From JAMLIN01 sp041676645 (lineage in GTDB: Bacteria; Pseudomonadota; Gammaproteobacteria; Burkholderiales; Burkholderiaceae_E): DNA of 51,532 nt. The DNA is taken from the NCBI GenBank assembly GCA_041676645.1, contig JBAYRO010000014.1, positions 1 to 51,532 on the forward strand. The letters run 5' to 3'. Below are positions 41,261-50,501 of the stretch, one piece after another (the stretch's first letter is position 1; each line of letters opens with the position of its first letter). The translations under genes were made by a program, and so were the position numbers. The notes under the pieces were generated by a model. The model did no database searches. It was not told where the DNA came from and saw only the letters and a program-made list of their open reading frames with translations.

Positions 41261-41674
41261 TCAGGCTGGCGGCGCCGCGACCGAATAGAAGACCCGGAAG
41301 GCGATGCCGCGATCGTAGAACTCGTCGGCGGCATCGCGAAAGACATCGATCAGGGCATGACGCGCCTCGCGATCGAAGCCGGCGGATTCGGGCAGGTTCT
41401 GGAGCACGAAGACGACGCCCGGACGGGAAGCCGACGCATCGGGCACGAGATCCGTGACGCAGTCGAAAAGCGCATCCAGGTTGAGGCCGAACCAGTCGGG
41501 AAAGTCCGCGGCGTCGGCGATCGCCTGGAGCACTGCCCGGCGATCGGTCGCCCGCGAGCAATCCGCATGGATCCAGCGCTGGTCGGCCCGCTCGGCGGCC
41601 TTGCGCAGGCCTTCGAGATCGTAGGCCGCGAGCGGGAGCACGACATGGGCAGGCATGCTGGTGAGCGAACTCAT
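41261..41674 (-). CDS. Barstar-like ribonuclease inhibitor
   Basis: 137-aa barstar-family protein: CSRATDRRAVLQAIADAADFPDWFGLNLDALFDCVTDL, then a hydrophobic strand VVFVLQNLPES and the C-terminal helix HALIDVFRDAADEF. The acidic helix around the DWFGLNLDAL block is what binds the barnase active site. It immediately follows the ribonuclease gene. A GTG at 41680 overlaps that gene's stop (GTGA), but GGGAG lies 5 nt before the ATG at 41674, which is preferred. It should protect the cytoplasm from the nuclease. Confidence 0.85.
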   Translation of the reverse strand: MSSLTSMPAHVVLPLAAYDLEGLRKAAERADQRWIHADCSRATDRRAVLQAIADAADFPDWFGLNLDALFDCVTDLVPDASASRPGVVFVLQNLPESAGFDREARHALIDVFRDAADEFYDRGIAFRVFYSVAAPPA

Positions 41675-41676
41675 CG

Positions 41677-42081
41677 TCACTCCCGGATCCGGCGAAACGA
41701 TCGATAGTGATCGTCGGTGTAGTAGTTGTCGCCCATGCCGCGCGGCCGCCCACCGGCGACGATGCGTCGTGCGCCGCGGTCTCTCGCGCCGGGAGTGGGC
41801 ACCGTGTACTCGGCATAGTAGCCGCGCGGCTGCTGCGGCAACAGGCCCTCCCGGTTCCGGAACACGGAACCATCCTTCGAATACGGAAAGGGGCCATCCT
41901 GGCGGATCAGGCCGAGAACCTCGCGCGCTTCGGGCGGAAGTCTCGCGGCGTCGATCTCGCCGATGCCCGGAGCGAGCGCCCCGGGGGTCGGTTCGTGCGG
42001 GGCGAACAGATCCCTGCCGAGGCCACCCAGCGCCAGCACGATCGCCACGACCAGCAGCGCAATGGACTTTCGGCCCGTCAT
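41677..42081 (-). CDS. Barnase/RNase Sa-type guanyl-specific ribonuclease, exported or membrane-anchored
   Basis: 134-aa protein: an N-terminal hydrophobic helix (SIALLVVAIVLALGGLG) acting as signal or anchor, a proline-rich linker, then the microbial ribonuclease domain LPPEAREVLGLIRQDGPFPYSKDG, FRNREGLLPQQPRGYYAEYTVPTPG. The catalytic set appears complete: Glu91 in AEYTV, Arg in GARRI (105/106) and His125 in TDDHYRSF. There is no clear type I signal cleavage site. It lies upstream of the barstar gene with a stop/start overlap, so toxin and inhibitor are co-expressed. Likely secreted RNase. Confidence 0.87.
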   Translation of the reverse strand: MTGRKSIALLVVAIVLALGGLGRDLFAPHEPTPGALAPGIGEIDAARLPPEAREVLGLIRQDGPFPYSKDGSVFRNREGLLPQQPRGYYAEYTVPTPGARDRGARRIVAGGRPRGMGDNYYTDDHYRSFRRIRE

Positions 42082-42142
42082 GCGGCCAATACTAGTGCAC
42101 TTGGACAGGCGCGGGAATCGGCCCCGTCGGCGCTGCGGTCAT

Positions 42143-42181
42143 CCCCCGCGGACGGGGGCCCCGGAACCCGCCGCAGCGGGT
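42143..42181. other. Two adjacent GC hairpins between the DUF1631 and ribonuclease genes
   Basis: CCCCCG-CGGA-CGGGGG (42143-42158) and ACCCGC-CGCA-GCGGGT (42166-42181) are both perfect 6-bp stems with tetraloops, 14 nt or more after the DUF1631 stop on the minus strand. No T-tract follows on either strand, so these are not canonical terminators; they may slow or protect RNA 3' ends. Confidence 0.4.
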
Positions 42182-42194
42182 GGAACGGGCCGGC

Positions 42195-44897
42195 CTACGC
42201 GACCGCGTCGGCCGGCTCGCCGGGTTCCTCGACCACCGATTCGATCGCCCGGTCGAGCGGCGAATGCTCGGTGGCGACCCGCACCCGACGCTCGTCGAAC
42301 AGCGCGGCGAATTCGGCGCGCGACAGCGAACGGGCGAAATCCGGATACCGCGACAAGGCGAAGAGCTTGCGCGAAGGGCTGATCCAGGCGAGCTTGACGC
42401 GCAGCGTCTGGCCGCCATCGTCGAAATCGAGCAGGCAGCCCCGCTCCAGTTCGTCGACCACCGAGCGCTCCACCACGACGGTCTCGGCCGCCGGCAGCAC
42501 GACATTGTCCGGACGCCGGAATTCGACGCTGCCGTCCTCGCGCAGGCGCATCGGGGCACGCGCCCGGCTGCGCCCCGCCTCGCCCGCCTTCTTGGCGTCG
42601 GCAATCGCCTGCGTATGCCAGGCGAGCAGCTCGTTGAAGAACAGCTCGCGCTCCTCGTCGGGCGGGCTGACCACCTGCAGGCCCTTGAGCAGGCCGTTGA
42701 TGAGGTGGGGAAGCATCGAGGCGAGCCGCGCGATCTCCTCGGGCCCCTTGGGAGCGACGCTCCAGAGCAGGTGCTCGGCCAGGCGCAGGACACGCTGGAA
42801 CTCGACCTGCGGATCATTGCCGTCGACCCGGGCAAAGGCGAGCACATCGGCCCACCAGCGATAGAGGAACTCGCGCACGAACTCCGGCGTCGAGTCGTCG
42901 AGACGGCTCGCGATCGCCTCGCGCGATTCATCCTGGGCGCGGGCGAGCGATTCCTCGTACTCGGCCTGGCGCGTGATCTCCTGGAGGCGGGCGACGCGAC
43001 GCTCGGACTCCGAGATCGCGATCACGTCGAGCCGGCGCAATGCCTCCTCGAAGACCCCGAGATCGGTTTCGAACTTCTCGAGCACCCAGTCGACGAGTTC
43101 GGTCATGCCCTCGACGAGCGGGGATCCCGCCGCCACCTCGGAATCGGGATCGGTCGCAAGATCGGTGATCGCGTCGATGAGTCGCCGCATCGGATGCTGG
43201 CGTCGCGCGAAGAAGCTGCGATCGAGCAGCGCCGCCTTGACCGCGACCACCTGCAGGCGCAGCAGCTGCTGCTTGACCGCGTCGTCCAGGCGCCGGTCGC
43301 TGTAGATGTAGTCGAAGACCAGCGAGACGATCTCGACGGTCAGCTGGTCGAGCGGCGAGCCCTTGGCGCGGGCCTGCTGGCCGAGTTCGGCGAAGACCTG
43401 GCCGGGCATGCGGATCTCGCCGCCGGAATCGACCTGGATCGCATGAAGCGCGTCGAGCAGCGGCGGCTCGACCGAGGGGATCGGCAGGTCGGCGACACCG
43501 AACTGCTCGGGATCGGAGAGCAGCCGCGCAGCCGAACCCCGTGCCCCCGCATCGCCGGCGGCGATCTGCCGGGCGAGCCGCTCGAAGGTCTCGTCGGCGA
43601 CGCTGGCCAGCGCCAGTTCGCCCGCCCCCGCGGCCCACTGGCCGCGGCCGCCGGCCGCCCCGCGGCCCGCCGCCCCGGAGCCACCTTGGCCACCCACGCT
43701 CCCGCCGGAATAGCCTCCCTGCGGGCCAGCGGCATATCCGCCGCCCCCACCACCGGGATATCCGCCACCCGCGCCGCCGGGATGTCCACCACCGCCGCCA
43801 GGGTTTCCACCGTCGGGGCCTGCAAAGTATCCACCACCCCCACCGCCCACGGCGCCCGGGCCGCCGGCGAAGCCGCCCGGCATCATCCCCGCATGCTCGC
43901 CGCCGGAAGCGGCCGCCGGACCACCGACGAATCCGCCAGCCGACCCGCCGCCGGATCCACCAGCGGGACCGCCGCCGAATCCGGCGACGCCCGCGGGATG
44001 GACCCCGCCAGATCCGCCAAACCCACCGCCGCCCGCGCCGGTCATCGCGCCGGCGAAGCCGCCGGCCGAGCCGGCGAACTGCCCGCCGCCATGGCCGCCA
44101 TGCCCGCCATGCCCGCCATCGGCATGCGGCACGGAAAGATCGAAGATCTCCTGGCCGGGCGTCGGGCCGGGCGCCGGGCGCGCGCTCGATGGCGCGATCC
44201 GCTGCACCCGCGGCCGGATGTGCGGCAGGATGCGATTGGATTTCAGCCGCTCGTTGACATTGGAGTAGACGAGGTTCAGGTTGGCCGAGACATAGGGCTC
44301 GAAGGCTTCGAGCAGGGCGCTCCTGACGGAGGCTTCGGGGGAAAGCTCGTCGAGGACCTCGACCAGCGCCTCGAAGATCGCCTCCGGCGAAGCCGGATGG
44401 CGGGCCTCCTCGAACCAGTCGCGCTCGACGAGTTCGGCGAGCCGCGCCCGCATGCCCAGGACCTCGTCGGGATCGAGCTTGCTGCGCGCCCGGCGCACGA
44501 GCCGGTCGAGCTCCATCTGCCCGTTGACCACCGAATCCGCGACCAGGCTCAGCTCGTCGGTCGACACGGCGGCCGGCGCCGCGGCCTGCCGGCTGAAGAG
44601 CCGACGCTCGAAGATGTCCAGGAACACGCTGCGGAAACGTGATTCGATCTGCGTCCGGTTGGTGCGCACCAGCGAAACCGCCTCGAGCAATGCCTGCTGC
44701 TCGTCGGCCCTGACCTTCTCGAATGCGAGCGCCGTCAGCTCGGCGCTCATCTTCTCGAGGGCCTCGTGGATCACCACGGCCATCCGGTCGGCGAGCAATT
44801 GCCGGCAGTCGGCCAGCAGGCGGCGACGGCGCTGCGCATCGACGGGAGGCTGCTCGTCGGCGTCGGATCTCTGCTCGGGAAAACTGGGACTGTTCAT
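42195..44897 (-). CDS. DUF1631 family protein with a large Gly-rich insert
   Basis: 900-aa cytoplasmic protein of the DUF1631 family. The N-terminal helical part spans about 20-245 (RLLADCRQLLADRMAVVIHEALEKM, PYVSANLNLVYSNVNERLKSNRILPHIRP), then a Gly-rich low-complexity insert (about 261-425). A second helical part follows (LLDALHAIQVDS, PGQVFAELGQQA, VSLVFDYIYSDRRLDDAVKQQLLRLQVVAVKAALLDRSFFARRQHPMRRLID). The C-terminal domain is LERGCLLDFDDGGQTLRVKLAWISPSRKLFALS. The family role is not known to me. Start ATG 44897 is tentative; an ATG at 44912 is also in frame. No signal peptide. Confidence 0.82.
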   Translation of the reverse strand: MNSPSFPEQRSDADEQPPVDAQRRRRLLADCRQLLADRMAVVIHEALEKMSAELTALAFEKVRADEQQALLEAVSLVRTNRTQIESRFRSVFLDIFERRLFSRQAAAPAAVSTDELSLVADSVVNGQMELDRLVRRARSKLDPDEVLGMRARLAELVERDWFEEARHPASPEAIFEALVEVLDELSPEASVRSALLEAFEPYVSANLNLVYSNVNERLKSNRILPHIRPRVQRIAPSSARPAPGPTPGQEIFDLSVPHADGGHGGHGGHGGGQFAGSAGGFAGAMTGAGGGGFGGSGGVHPAGVAGFGGGPAGGSGGGSAGGFVGGPAAASGGEHAGMMPGGFAGGPGAVGGGGGGYFAGPDGGNPGGGGGHPGGAGGGYPGGGGGGYAAGPQGGYSGGSVGGQGGSGAAGRGAAGGRGQWAAGAGELALASVADETFERLARQIAAGDAGARGSAARLLSDPEQFGVADLPIPSVEPPLLDALHAIQVDSGGEIRMPGQVFAELGQQARAKGSPLDQLTVEIVSLVFDYIYSDRRLDDAVKQQLLRLQVVAVKAALLDRSFFARRQHPMRRLIDAITDLATDPDSEVAAGSPLVEGMTELVDWVLEKFETDLGVFEEALRRLDVIAISESERRVARLQEITRQAEYEESLARAQDESREAIASRLDDSTPEFVREFLYRWWADVLAFARVDGNDPQVEFQRVLRLAEHLLWSVAPKGPEEIARLASMLPHLINGLLKGLQVVSPPDEERELFFNELLAWHTQAIADAKKAGEAGRSRARAPMRLREDGSVEFRRPDNVVLPAAETVVVERSVVDELERGCLLDFDDGGQTLRVKLAWISPSRKLFALSRYPDFARSLSRAEFAALFDERRVRVATEHSPLDRAIESVVEEPGEPADAVA
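43625..44117 (-). repeat. Gly-rich low-complexity coding segment in the DUF1631 gene
   Basis: About 165 codons dominated by glycine with repeated GGHGGHGG, GGFAGG, GGPAGG and GGYPGGGGGGY units, accompanied by runs of GCC/GGC. It separates two conserved helical parts. It resembles a flexible, possibly phase-separating linker; copy number may vary between strains. Confidence 0.75.
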
Positions 44898-45093
44898 CGC
44901 TCGCAAGACCATGCTTGAGGGACCACTGGCAGCCAAGCGTAGGAGGCCCGCCCTTGCGGGTCAATCGATCGGACGGAACCGGCAGACGTGCCGCCCGGAC
45001 GGTCCGACGAACGGCCGGCGCGAGCCCGCCAATGGAGCCCGGGAACCGTCGACGGTCGACGGCGGACCGCCGGCGGCACGGCCCGGCCGGCCC

Positions 45094-47373
45094 TCAGCGG
45101 CGCTGATTCTCGATGTCGACGGCGGTCCAGGCGGTCATGTTGACGATGCGCCGCACGGTCGCGGAGGCGGTCAGGATGTGGACCGGACGGGCGGCGCCGA
45201 GCAGCACCGGACCGATCGCGACATTGTTGCCGGCCGCGGTCTTGAGCAGGTTGTAGGCGATGTTGGCGGCATCGAGCCCCGGCATCACCAGCAGGTTGGC
45301 CTCCCCTTCCAGCGTCGAGCGCGGCATGATCGCGGCCCGCAGGCGCGGATCGAGCGCGCAGTCGCCGTGCATCTCGCCATCGATCTCGAGATCCGGCGCC
45401 CGCTCCCGGATCAGGGCGAGCGCATCGCGCATCCGGATCACCGAGGGCGCGTTCGAGGTCCCGAAGTTCGAGTGCGACAACAACGCGACCTTGGGCAGGA
45501 TGCCGAAACGGCGCAGCTCCTCGGCGGCCATCAGGGTGATGTCGGCCAGTTGCTCGGCGCTCGGCTGCGCATTGACGTGCGTGTCGACGATGGTCACCTG
45601 CCGGCCCTTGAGCATCAGGGTGTTCATCGCCGCGTAGACCGGCGCACCGGGTTTCCTGCCGATGACCCGGTCGACGTACGCGAGATGCGCGTGGTACATG
45701 CCGTAGGTGCCGCAGAGCAGGCCATCGGCATCGCCCTGGTGCATCATCATCGCGCCGATCAGGGTCAGGCGGCGACGCATCTCGATCTTGGCGATCGCTT
45801 CGGTGACGCCCTGGCGCTCGGTGATCGCGTGGTAGGCCTGCCAGTAGGTCCGATAGCGCTCGTCCCATTCGGGATTGATGATCTCGAAGTCCACCCCGGG
45901 GCGGATGCGCAGGCCGAAGCGCGCGATGCGCTGCTCGATGACGCTGGGCCGACCAACCAGCAGCGGCCGGGCGAGCTGTTCGTCCACCACCACCTGGGCG
46001 GCGCGCAGCACCCGCTCCTCCTCGCCCTCGGCATAGGCGATGCGATGGTTGGGCCGGCTTCGCGCCATGTCGAAGATCGGCTTCATGAAGTTGCCCGAAT
46101 GCCAGACGAAGCGCTCGAGCTGGGAGCGATAGGCATCGAAATCGGCGATCGGCCGGCTCGCCACCCCGGTCTCCATGGCCGCCCGCGCCACCGCCGGCGC
46201 GATCTTCGCGATGAGTCGCGGATCGAAGGGCTTCGGAATCAGGTACTCGGGGCCGAAGGCGGTGCCCTCCACGCCATAGGCTTCCGAAACGATATCCGAC
46301 TGCTCGAAGCGCGCGAGGTCGGCGACCGCGTGGACCGCCGCGATCTCCATCTGCCGGTTGATCGATGTTGCACCGACATCGAGCGCCCCTCGGAAGATGA
46401 ACGGGAAGCAGACGACGTTGTTCACCTGGTTCGGATAGTCGCTGCGCCCGGTCGCGATCACGGCATCGTCGCGCACCGACTTGACGTCCTCGGGAAGGAT
46501 CTCGGGTTCCGGATTGGCCAGCGCGAAGATGATCGGGCGCTCCGCCATCCGCTCCACCATGGCCGACGTGAGCACACGGCCGGCCGACAGGCCGAGGAAG
46601 GCATCGGCGCCGCCGATGATGTCATCGAGGGTGCGCGCATCGGTCGGCCGGGCGAAGCGCGCCTTGGCGGGGTCCATCAGCTCGGTGCGACCCTCGTAGA
46701 CCACCCCGGCGATGTCGGCGACCCAGACATTGTCCAGCGGCAGCCCGAGATCGAGCAGCAGGTCGAGGCAGGCGAGCGCCGCCGCGCCCGCGCCGCTGCA
46801 GACCAGACGGATGTCCTCGATCCGCTTGTCGACCACGCGCAGGCCATTGAGCAGCGCGGCCGCCACCACGATCGCGGTGCCGTGCTGGTCGTCGTGGAAG
46901 ACGGGGATCCCGAGCCGCTCGCGCAACTGGCGTTCGACATAGAAGCAGTCGGGGGCCTTGATGTCCTCGAGGTTGATCGCGCCGAAGGTGGGCTCCAGCG
47001 CGGCGATCACATCGACGAGCCGGTCGACGTCGCGTTCGGCGATCTCGAGGTCGAAGACATCGATGCCGGCGAACTCCTTGAACAGGACCGCCTTGCCCTC
47101 CATCACCGGCTTGGCGGCCAGCGGCCCGATATCGCCCAGGCCGAGGACGGCGGTGCCGTTGGTGACGACCGCGACGAGATTGCCACGGGCGGTATAGCGG
47201 CTGGCGCTGGCCGGATCGGCGACGATCTCGGCGCAGGCCGCGGCGACCCCCGGCGAGTAGGCCAGCGCGAGGTCTCGCTGGTTGCTGAGTCCCTTGGTGG
47301 CGACCACCTCGATCTTTCCGGGCTGCCGGGCCTCGTGGTATTCGAGTGCGGCCTTGCGCAGTTGCGGGTCCAT
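45094..47373 (-). CDS. maeB: NADP-dependent malic enzyme (MaeB type, with phosphotransacetylase-like domain)
   Basis: 759-aa MaeB. Malic enzyme part, residues 1-about 420: EVVATKGLSNQRDLALAYSPGVAAACAEI, YTARGNLVAVVTNGTAVLGLGDIG, PVMEGKAVLFKEFAGIDVF, IPVFHDDQHGTAIVVAAALLNGL, VCSGAGAAALACL. The C-terminal half (about 430-759) is a phosphotransacetylase-like domain (RPLLVGRPSVIEQRI, VLLGAARPVHIL) that is regulatory, binding acetyl-CoA, in characterised members. Decarboxylates malate to pyruvate, making NADPH. Single gene with 152 nt between its stop and the start of the DUF1631 gene. Confidence 0.93.
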   Translation of the reverse strand: MDPQLRKAALEYHEARQPGKIEVVATKGLSNQRDLALAYSPGVAAACAEIVADPASASRYTARGNLVAVVTNGTAVLGLGDIGPLAAKPVMEGKAVLFKEFAGIDVFDLEIAERDVDRLVDVIAALEPTFGAINLEDIKAPDCFYVERQLRERLGIPVFHDDQHGTAIVVAAALLNGLRVVDKRIEDIRLVCSGAGAAALACLDLLLDLGLPLDNVWVADIAGVVYEGRTELMDPAKARFARPTDARTLDDIIGGADAFLGLSAGRVLTSAMVERMAERPIIFALANPEPEILPEDVKSVRDDAVIATGRSDYPNQVNNVVCFPFIFRGALDVGATSINRQMEIAAVHAVADLARFEQSDIVSEAYGVEGTAFGPEYLIPKPFDPRLIAKIAPAVARAAMETGVASRPIADFDAYRSQLERFVWHSGNFMKPIFDMARSRPNHRIAYAEGEEERVLRAAQVVVDEQLARPLLVGRPSVIEQRIARFGLRIRPGVDFEIINPEWDERYRTYWQAYHAITERQGVTEAIAKIEMRRRLTLIGAMMMHQGDADGLLCGTYGMYHAHLAYVDRVIGRKPGAPVYAAMNTLMLKGRQVTIVDTHVNAQPSAEQLADITLMAAEELRRFGILPKVALLSHSNFGTSNAPSVIRMRDALALIRERAPDLEIDGEMHGDCALDPRLRAAIMPRSTLEGEANLLVMPGLDAANIAYNLLKTAAGNNVAIGPVLLGAARPVHILTASATVRRIVNMTAWTAVDIENQRR

Positions 47374-47510
47374 CGTGCGATTCCGTGATGTAGGAAGCAG
47401 GCCCGAATGACGGGAGGGCGCAACGATTATCCTTCATCCTGCTGCCCACCTGCAGCGCCCCGCGCCCGGGCAGCCGCGCCGCCCGCCAACCCGTCTTCCG
47501 GACCAGTCGC

Positions 47511-48644
47511 TTGACCGACGTCGATCGCCGCATCGCCCACCTCGACATGGACGCCTTCTATGCGTCGGTCGAGCTGCTGTCGCGGCCCGAGCTCGCCGAG
47601 CGGCCGGTGGCGATCGGCGGCGCCGGCGATCCTTCCGCGCGCGGCGTGGTCACCACCGCCAACTATGCGGCGCGCCAGTTCGGCATCCGCTCGGGCATGG
47701 CGCTGCGCCGTGCGCGCGAGCTGTGCCCGGAGTGCGTGTTCCTGCCCGCCGACTTCGATCGCTACCGGGCGGTGTCGCGCCGCTTCAAGGCCGCCGTCCT
47801 CGAGATCGCTCCGGTGATGGAGGATCGCGGCATCGACGAGATCTATCTCGATCTCGGCGCGGTCGCCGATGTCGGGCTCGAACGCGGCGCGGTGCTGGGA
47901 CGACGCCTGAAGGCCGCGGTCCGGGAAGCGACCGGCCTCACCTGCTCGATCGGCATCGCCCCCAACAAGCTGCTCGCCAAGCTCGCCTCCGACATGGACA
48001 AGCCCGACGGGCTGACGATCATCGAGCATGCCGACCTCGAGACGCGCATCTGGCCCCTGCCCGCCCGGCGGGTCAACGGCATCGGGCCGAAGGCCGAGGC
48101 GCGGCTCGCGCAGCTCGGGATCGGCACCATCGGCGAGCTTGCGGCCGCGACCCCCGCGCTGCTGCAGGCGAACTTCGGCGCCCGCTACGCGGGCTTCCTG
48201 CATGATGCGGCCCGGGGACGCGACGACCGGCCGGTGGTCACCCACAGCGAGCCGGTCTCGTTCAGCCGCGAGACCACCTTCGAGACCGATCTGCATCTTC
48301 GCCGCGACTGGCAGGCGGTCGCCGCCATCCTCGCCCGCCTGTGCGAGGGCCTCGCCCGGGATCTGGAGCAGCGCGGCTACGTCGGCCGCACCATCGGCAT
48401 CAAGCTGCGCTACGACGACTTCCGCCACATCACGCGCGAGACCACCCGCGCGGTCGCCTGCGCCGATGCCGCGACGATCCGCCGCGTCGCCTTCGAATGC
48501 CTCGGGCGGGCGCCGCAGACACGCCGCATCCGGCTCATCGGGGTGCGCATGGCGAAGCTTGCCCGGGCCGGCGCGACCGGAACGGCCGGCGCCGCCAGCC
48601 CCGGCGAGCAGCCGCGGATCGGCGAGAACCTCGACCTGTTCTAG
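47511..48644 (+). CDS. dinB: DNA polymerase IV (Y family)
   Basis: 377-aa translesion polymerase. Catalytic acids: Asp in IAHLDMDAFYASVEL and the Asp-Glu of GIDEIYLDLG; also GVVTTANYAARQFGIRSGMAL, TCSIGIAPNKLLAKLASDMDKPDG and the HhH segment VNGIGPKAEARLAQLGI. C-terminal little-finger domain present. The start appears to be TTG 47511, as no ATG or GTG lies closer to the conserved HLDMDAF block. Diverges from maeB. SOS-type regulation is usual, but no clear LexA box is visible. Confidence 0.92.
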   Translation: MTDVDRRIAHLDMDAFYASVELLSRPELAERPVAIGGAGDPSARGVVTTANYAARQFGIRSGMALRRARELCPECVFLPADFDRYRAVSRRFKAAVLEIAPVMEDRGIDEIYLDLGAVADVGLERGAVLGRRLKAAVREATGLTCSIGIAPNKLLAKLASDMDKPDGLTIIEHADLETRIWPLPARRVNGIGPKAEARLAQLGIGTIGELAAATPALLQANFGARYAGFLHDAARGRDDRPVVTHSEPVSFSRETTFETDLHLRRDWQAVAAILARLCEGLARDLEQRGYVGRTIGIKLRYDDFRHITRETTRAVACADAATIRRVAFECLGRAPQTRRIRLIGVRMAKLARAGATGTAGAASPGEQPRIGENLDLF

Positions 48645-48674
48645 CCGCCTTCCCGCCTCGCCGGCGCGAACCCT

Positions 48675-50489
48675 TCAGAGAAGGACCGAGGCGCCGGTCT
48701 CGGCCGTACCGACCCGTTCGCGGAAGGTGGCGAAGAGCTCGCGGCCGCAGCCATGGGTGGCGAGCTCGGCCGACGCCGGCTCGCGGGCGGACCATTCGGC
48801 GTCGTCGACCAGCACGTCGAGCGTGCCGGCGGCGGCGTCGAGCCGCAGCATGTCGCCGTCGCGCAGGCGCCCGATCGGGCCCCCGTCGATCGCCTCGGGA
48901 CTGAGATGAATCGCCGACGGAACCTTCCCGGAAGCCCCGGACATGCGACCGTCGGTCACCAGGGCGACCCGAAAACCGCGGTCGAGGAGCACGCCGAGGC
49001 TCGGCATCAGGCTGTGCAGCTCGGGCATGCCGTTGGCCTTGGGTCCCTGGAAGCGGACCACGCAGATGCAGTCGCGGTCGAGCTCGCCCGCCATGAACGC
49101 GGTGATCACCTCGTTCTGGTCGGCGAACACCCGGGCCGGCGCTTCGATGCGGTGCAGCTCCGGCTTGACCGCGGAGGTCTTGATGACGCCGGTGCCCAGA
49201 TTGCCGTGCAGGCGCTGCAGGCCGCCATGCTCGGAGAAGGGATTGGCCGCCGGCCGCAGTATCGCGTCATCGCCGCTGCGGCGCGCGGCCGCGGTCGACC
49301 ACTGCAGCCGCCCCCGGGAGTCGAGCGCGAGCGGCCGCGCGTAGGCCTCGAGCCCGGTGCCATTGATCGTGGTGGTATCGGGATGCAACAGCCCGGCGTC
49401 GAGCAGCTCGCCGATCACGAAGGCGATCCCGCCGGCGGCATGGAACTCGTTCACATCCGCGGTGCCGTTCGGATAGACCCGCGCCAGCAGCGGCGTCAGG
49501 TCGGAGAGGTCCGAGAAATCCTCCCAGTCGAGCAGGATGCCGGCGGCGCGCGCCATCGCGATCAGGTGCAGGGTCAGGTTGGTCGAGCCGCCGGTTGCAT
49601 GCAGGGCGACCATGCCGTTGACGAAGGCCTTCTCGTCGAGAACATGCCCGATGGGCGTGTATTCGTCGCCCAGGGCGGTGATCGCGAGCGCCCGGCGCAC
49701 GCCTTCGCGGGTCAGCGCCTCGCGCAGCGGCGTGCCCGGATTCTCGAAGCTCGCGCCCGGGACATGCAGGCCCATGCACTCCATCAGCATCTGGTTGGTA
49801 TTGGCCGTGCCGTAGAAGGTGCAGGTGCCCGGCGCATGGTAGGAAGCCATCTCGGCCTCCAGGAGCTGCTCCCGGCTTGCCTTGCCGGCCGCATGCGCCT
49901 GGCGCACCCGGTTCTTCTCCGGGTTGGAGATGCCCGTGGGCATCGGCCCGCCCGGGATGAACACGACGGGCAGATGCCCGAAGGTGGCCGCGCCGATCAC
50001 CAGGCCGGGCACGATCTTGTCGCAGATCCCGAGGCACAGCGCGGCATCGAAGGCATCGTGCGAGAGCGCGACCGCCGTGGCCAGCGCGATCACGTCGCGC
50101 GAGAACAGCGACAGCTCCATGCCGGCCCGCCCCTGGGTGACCCCGTCGCACATCGCGGGCACACCGCCGGCGACCTGCGCCGTTCCGCCGAACTCGCGGG
50201 CGAAGGCGCGGATTCGCGCGGGATAGTCCTCGTAGGGCCGGTGGGCCGAGAGCATGTCGTTGTAGGCGGTGACGATGCCCAGGTTGGCGCGGGCATCGCC
50301 AGCCATGTCGGTCTTGTCGGCGGCGGCGCAACCCGCCGCCGCATGGGCGAGGTTGCCGCAGCCCATGGCGCCGCGGCGCGGTCCCTGGGCGCGCGCGCCC
50401 TCGATCCGCTCGAGGTAGGCGCCGCGGCTCTCGCGGCTGCGCTCGACGATGCGCTCGGTCACGCCCGCCAGGCGGGAATGGACATTCAT
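48675..50489 (-). CDS. edd: Phosphogluconate dehydratase
   Basis: 604-aa Entner-Doudoroff dehydratase, turning 6-phosphogluconate into KDPG. The [Fe-S] dehydratase motifs are CDGVTQGRAGMELSLFSRD, LCLGICDKIVPGLVIGA and FYGTANTNQMLMECMGLHVPG, plus GGSTNLTLHLIAMARAAG, VVRFQGPKANGMPELHSLMP, VALVTDGRMSGASGKVPSAIHLSPEA. The length fits Edd rather than the shorter IlvD. 12 nt after the pgl stop, in one operon with pgl and zwf. The aldolase eda is not in the window. Confidence 0.95.
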   Translation of the reverse strand: MNVHSRLAGVTERIVERSRESRGAYLERIEGARAQGPRRGAMGCGNLAHAAAGCAAADKTDMAGDARANLGIVTAYNDMLSAHRPYEDYPARIRAFAREFGGTAQVAGGVPAMCDGVTQGRAGMELSLFSRDVIALATAVALSHDAFDAALCLGICDKIVPGLVIGAATFGHLPVVFIPGGPMPTGISNPEKNRVRQAHAAGKASREQLLEAEMASYHAPGTCTFYGTANTNQMLMECMGLHVPGASFENPGTPLREALTREGVRRALAITALGDEYTPIGHVLDEKAFVNGMVALHATGGSTNLTLHLIAMARAAGILLDWEDFSDLSDLTPLLARVYPNGTADVNEFHAAGGIAFVIGELLDAGLLHPDTTTINGTGLEAYARPLALDSRGRLQWSTAAARRSGDDAILRPAANPFSEHGGLQRLHGNLGTGVIKTSAVKPELHRIEAPARVFADQNEVITAFMAGELDRDCICVVRFQGPKANGMPELHSLMPSLGVLLDRGFRVALVTDGRMSGASGKVPSAIHLSPEAIDGGPIGRLRDGDMLRLDAAAGTLDVLVDDAEWSAREPASAELATHGCGRELFATFRERVGTAETGASVLL

Positions 50490-50501
50490 GGCAAACCTCC
50501 T

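Noticed and set aside
42180..44642. An 820-codon plus-strand frame opposite DUF1631
   Set aside because: Its low-complexity part is merely the complement of the Gly-rich coding segment.
44945..44962. GCCCGC-CCTT-GCGGGT stem as a terminator between DUF1631 and maeB
   Set aside because: No T-tract on either strand, and it lies upstream of the DUF1631 start, not after a gene end.
44452..47388. A 978-codon plus-strand open frame opposite maeB and the start of the DUF1631 gene
   Set aside because: Antisense shadow of maeB, His/Arg/Gly-rich without any recognisable domain.
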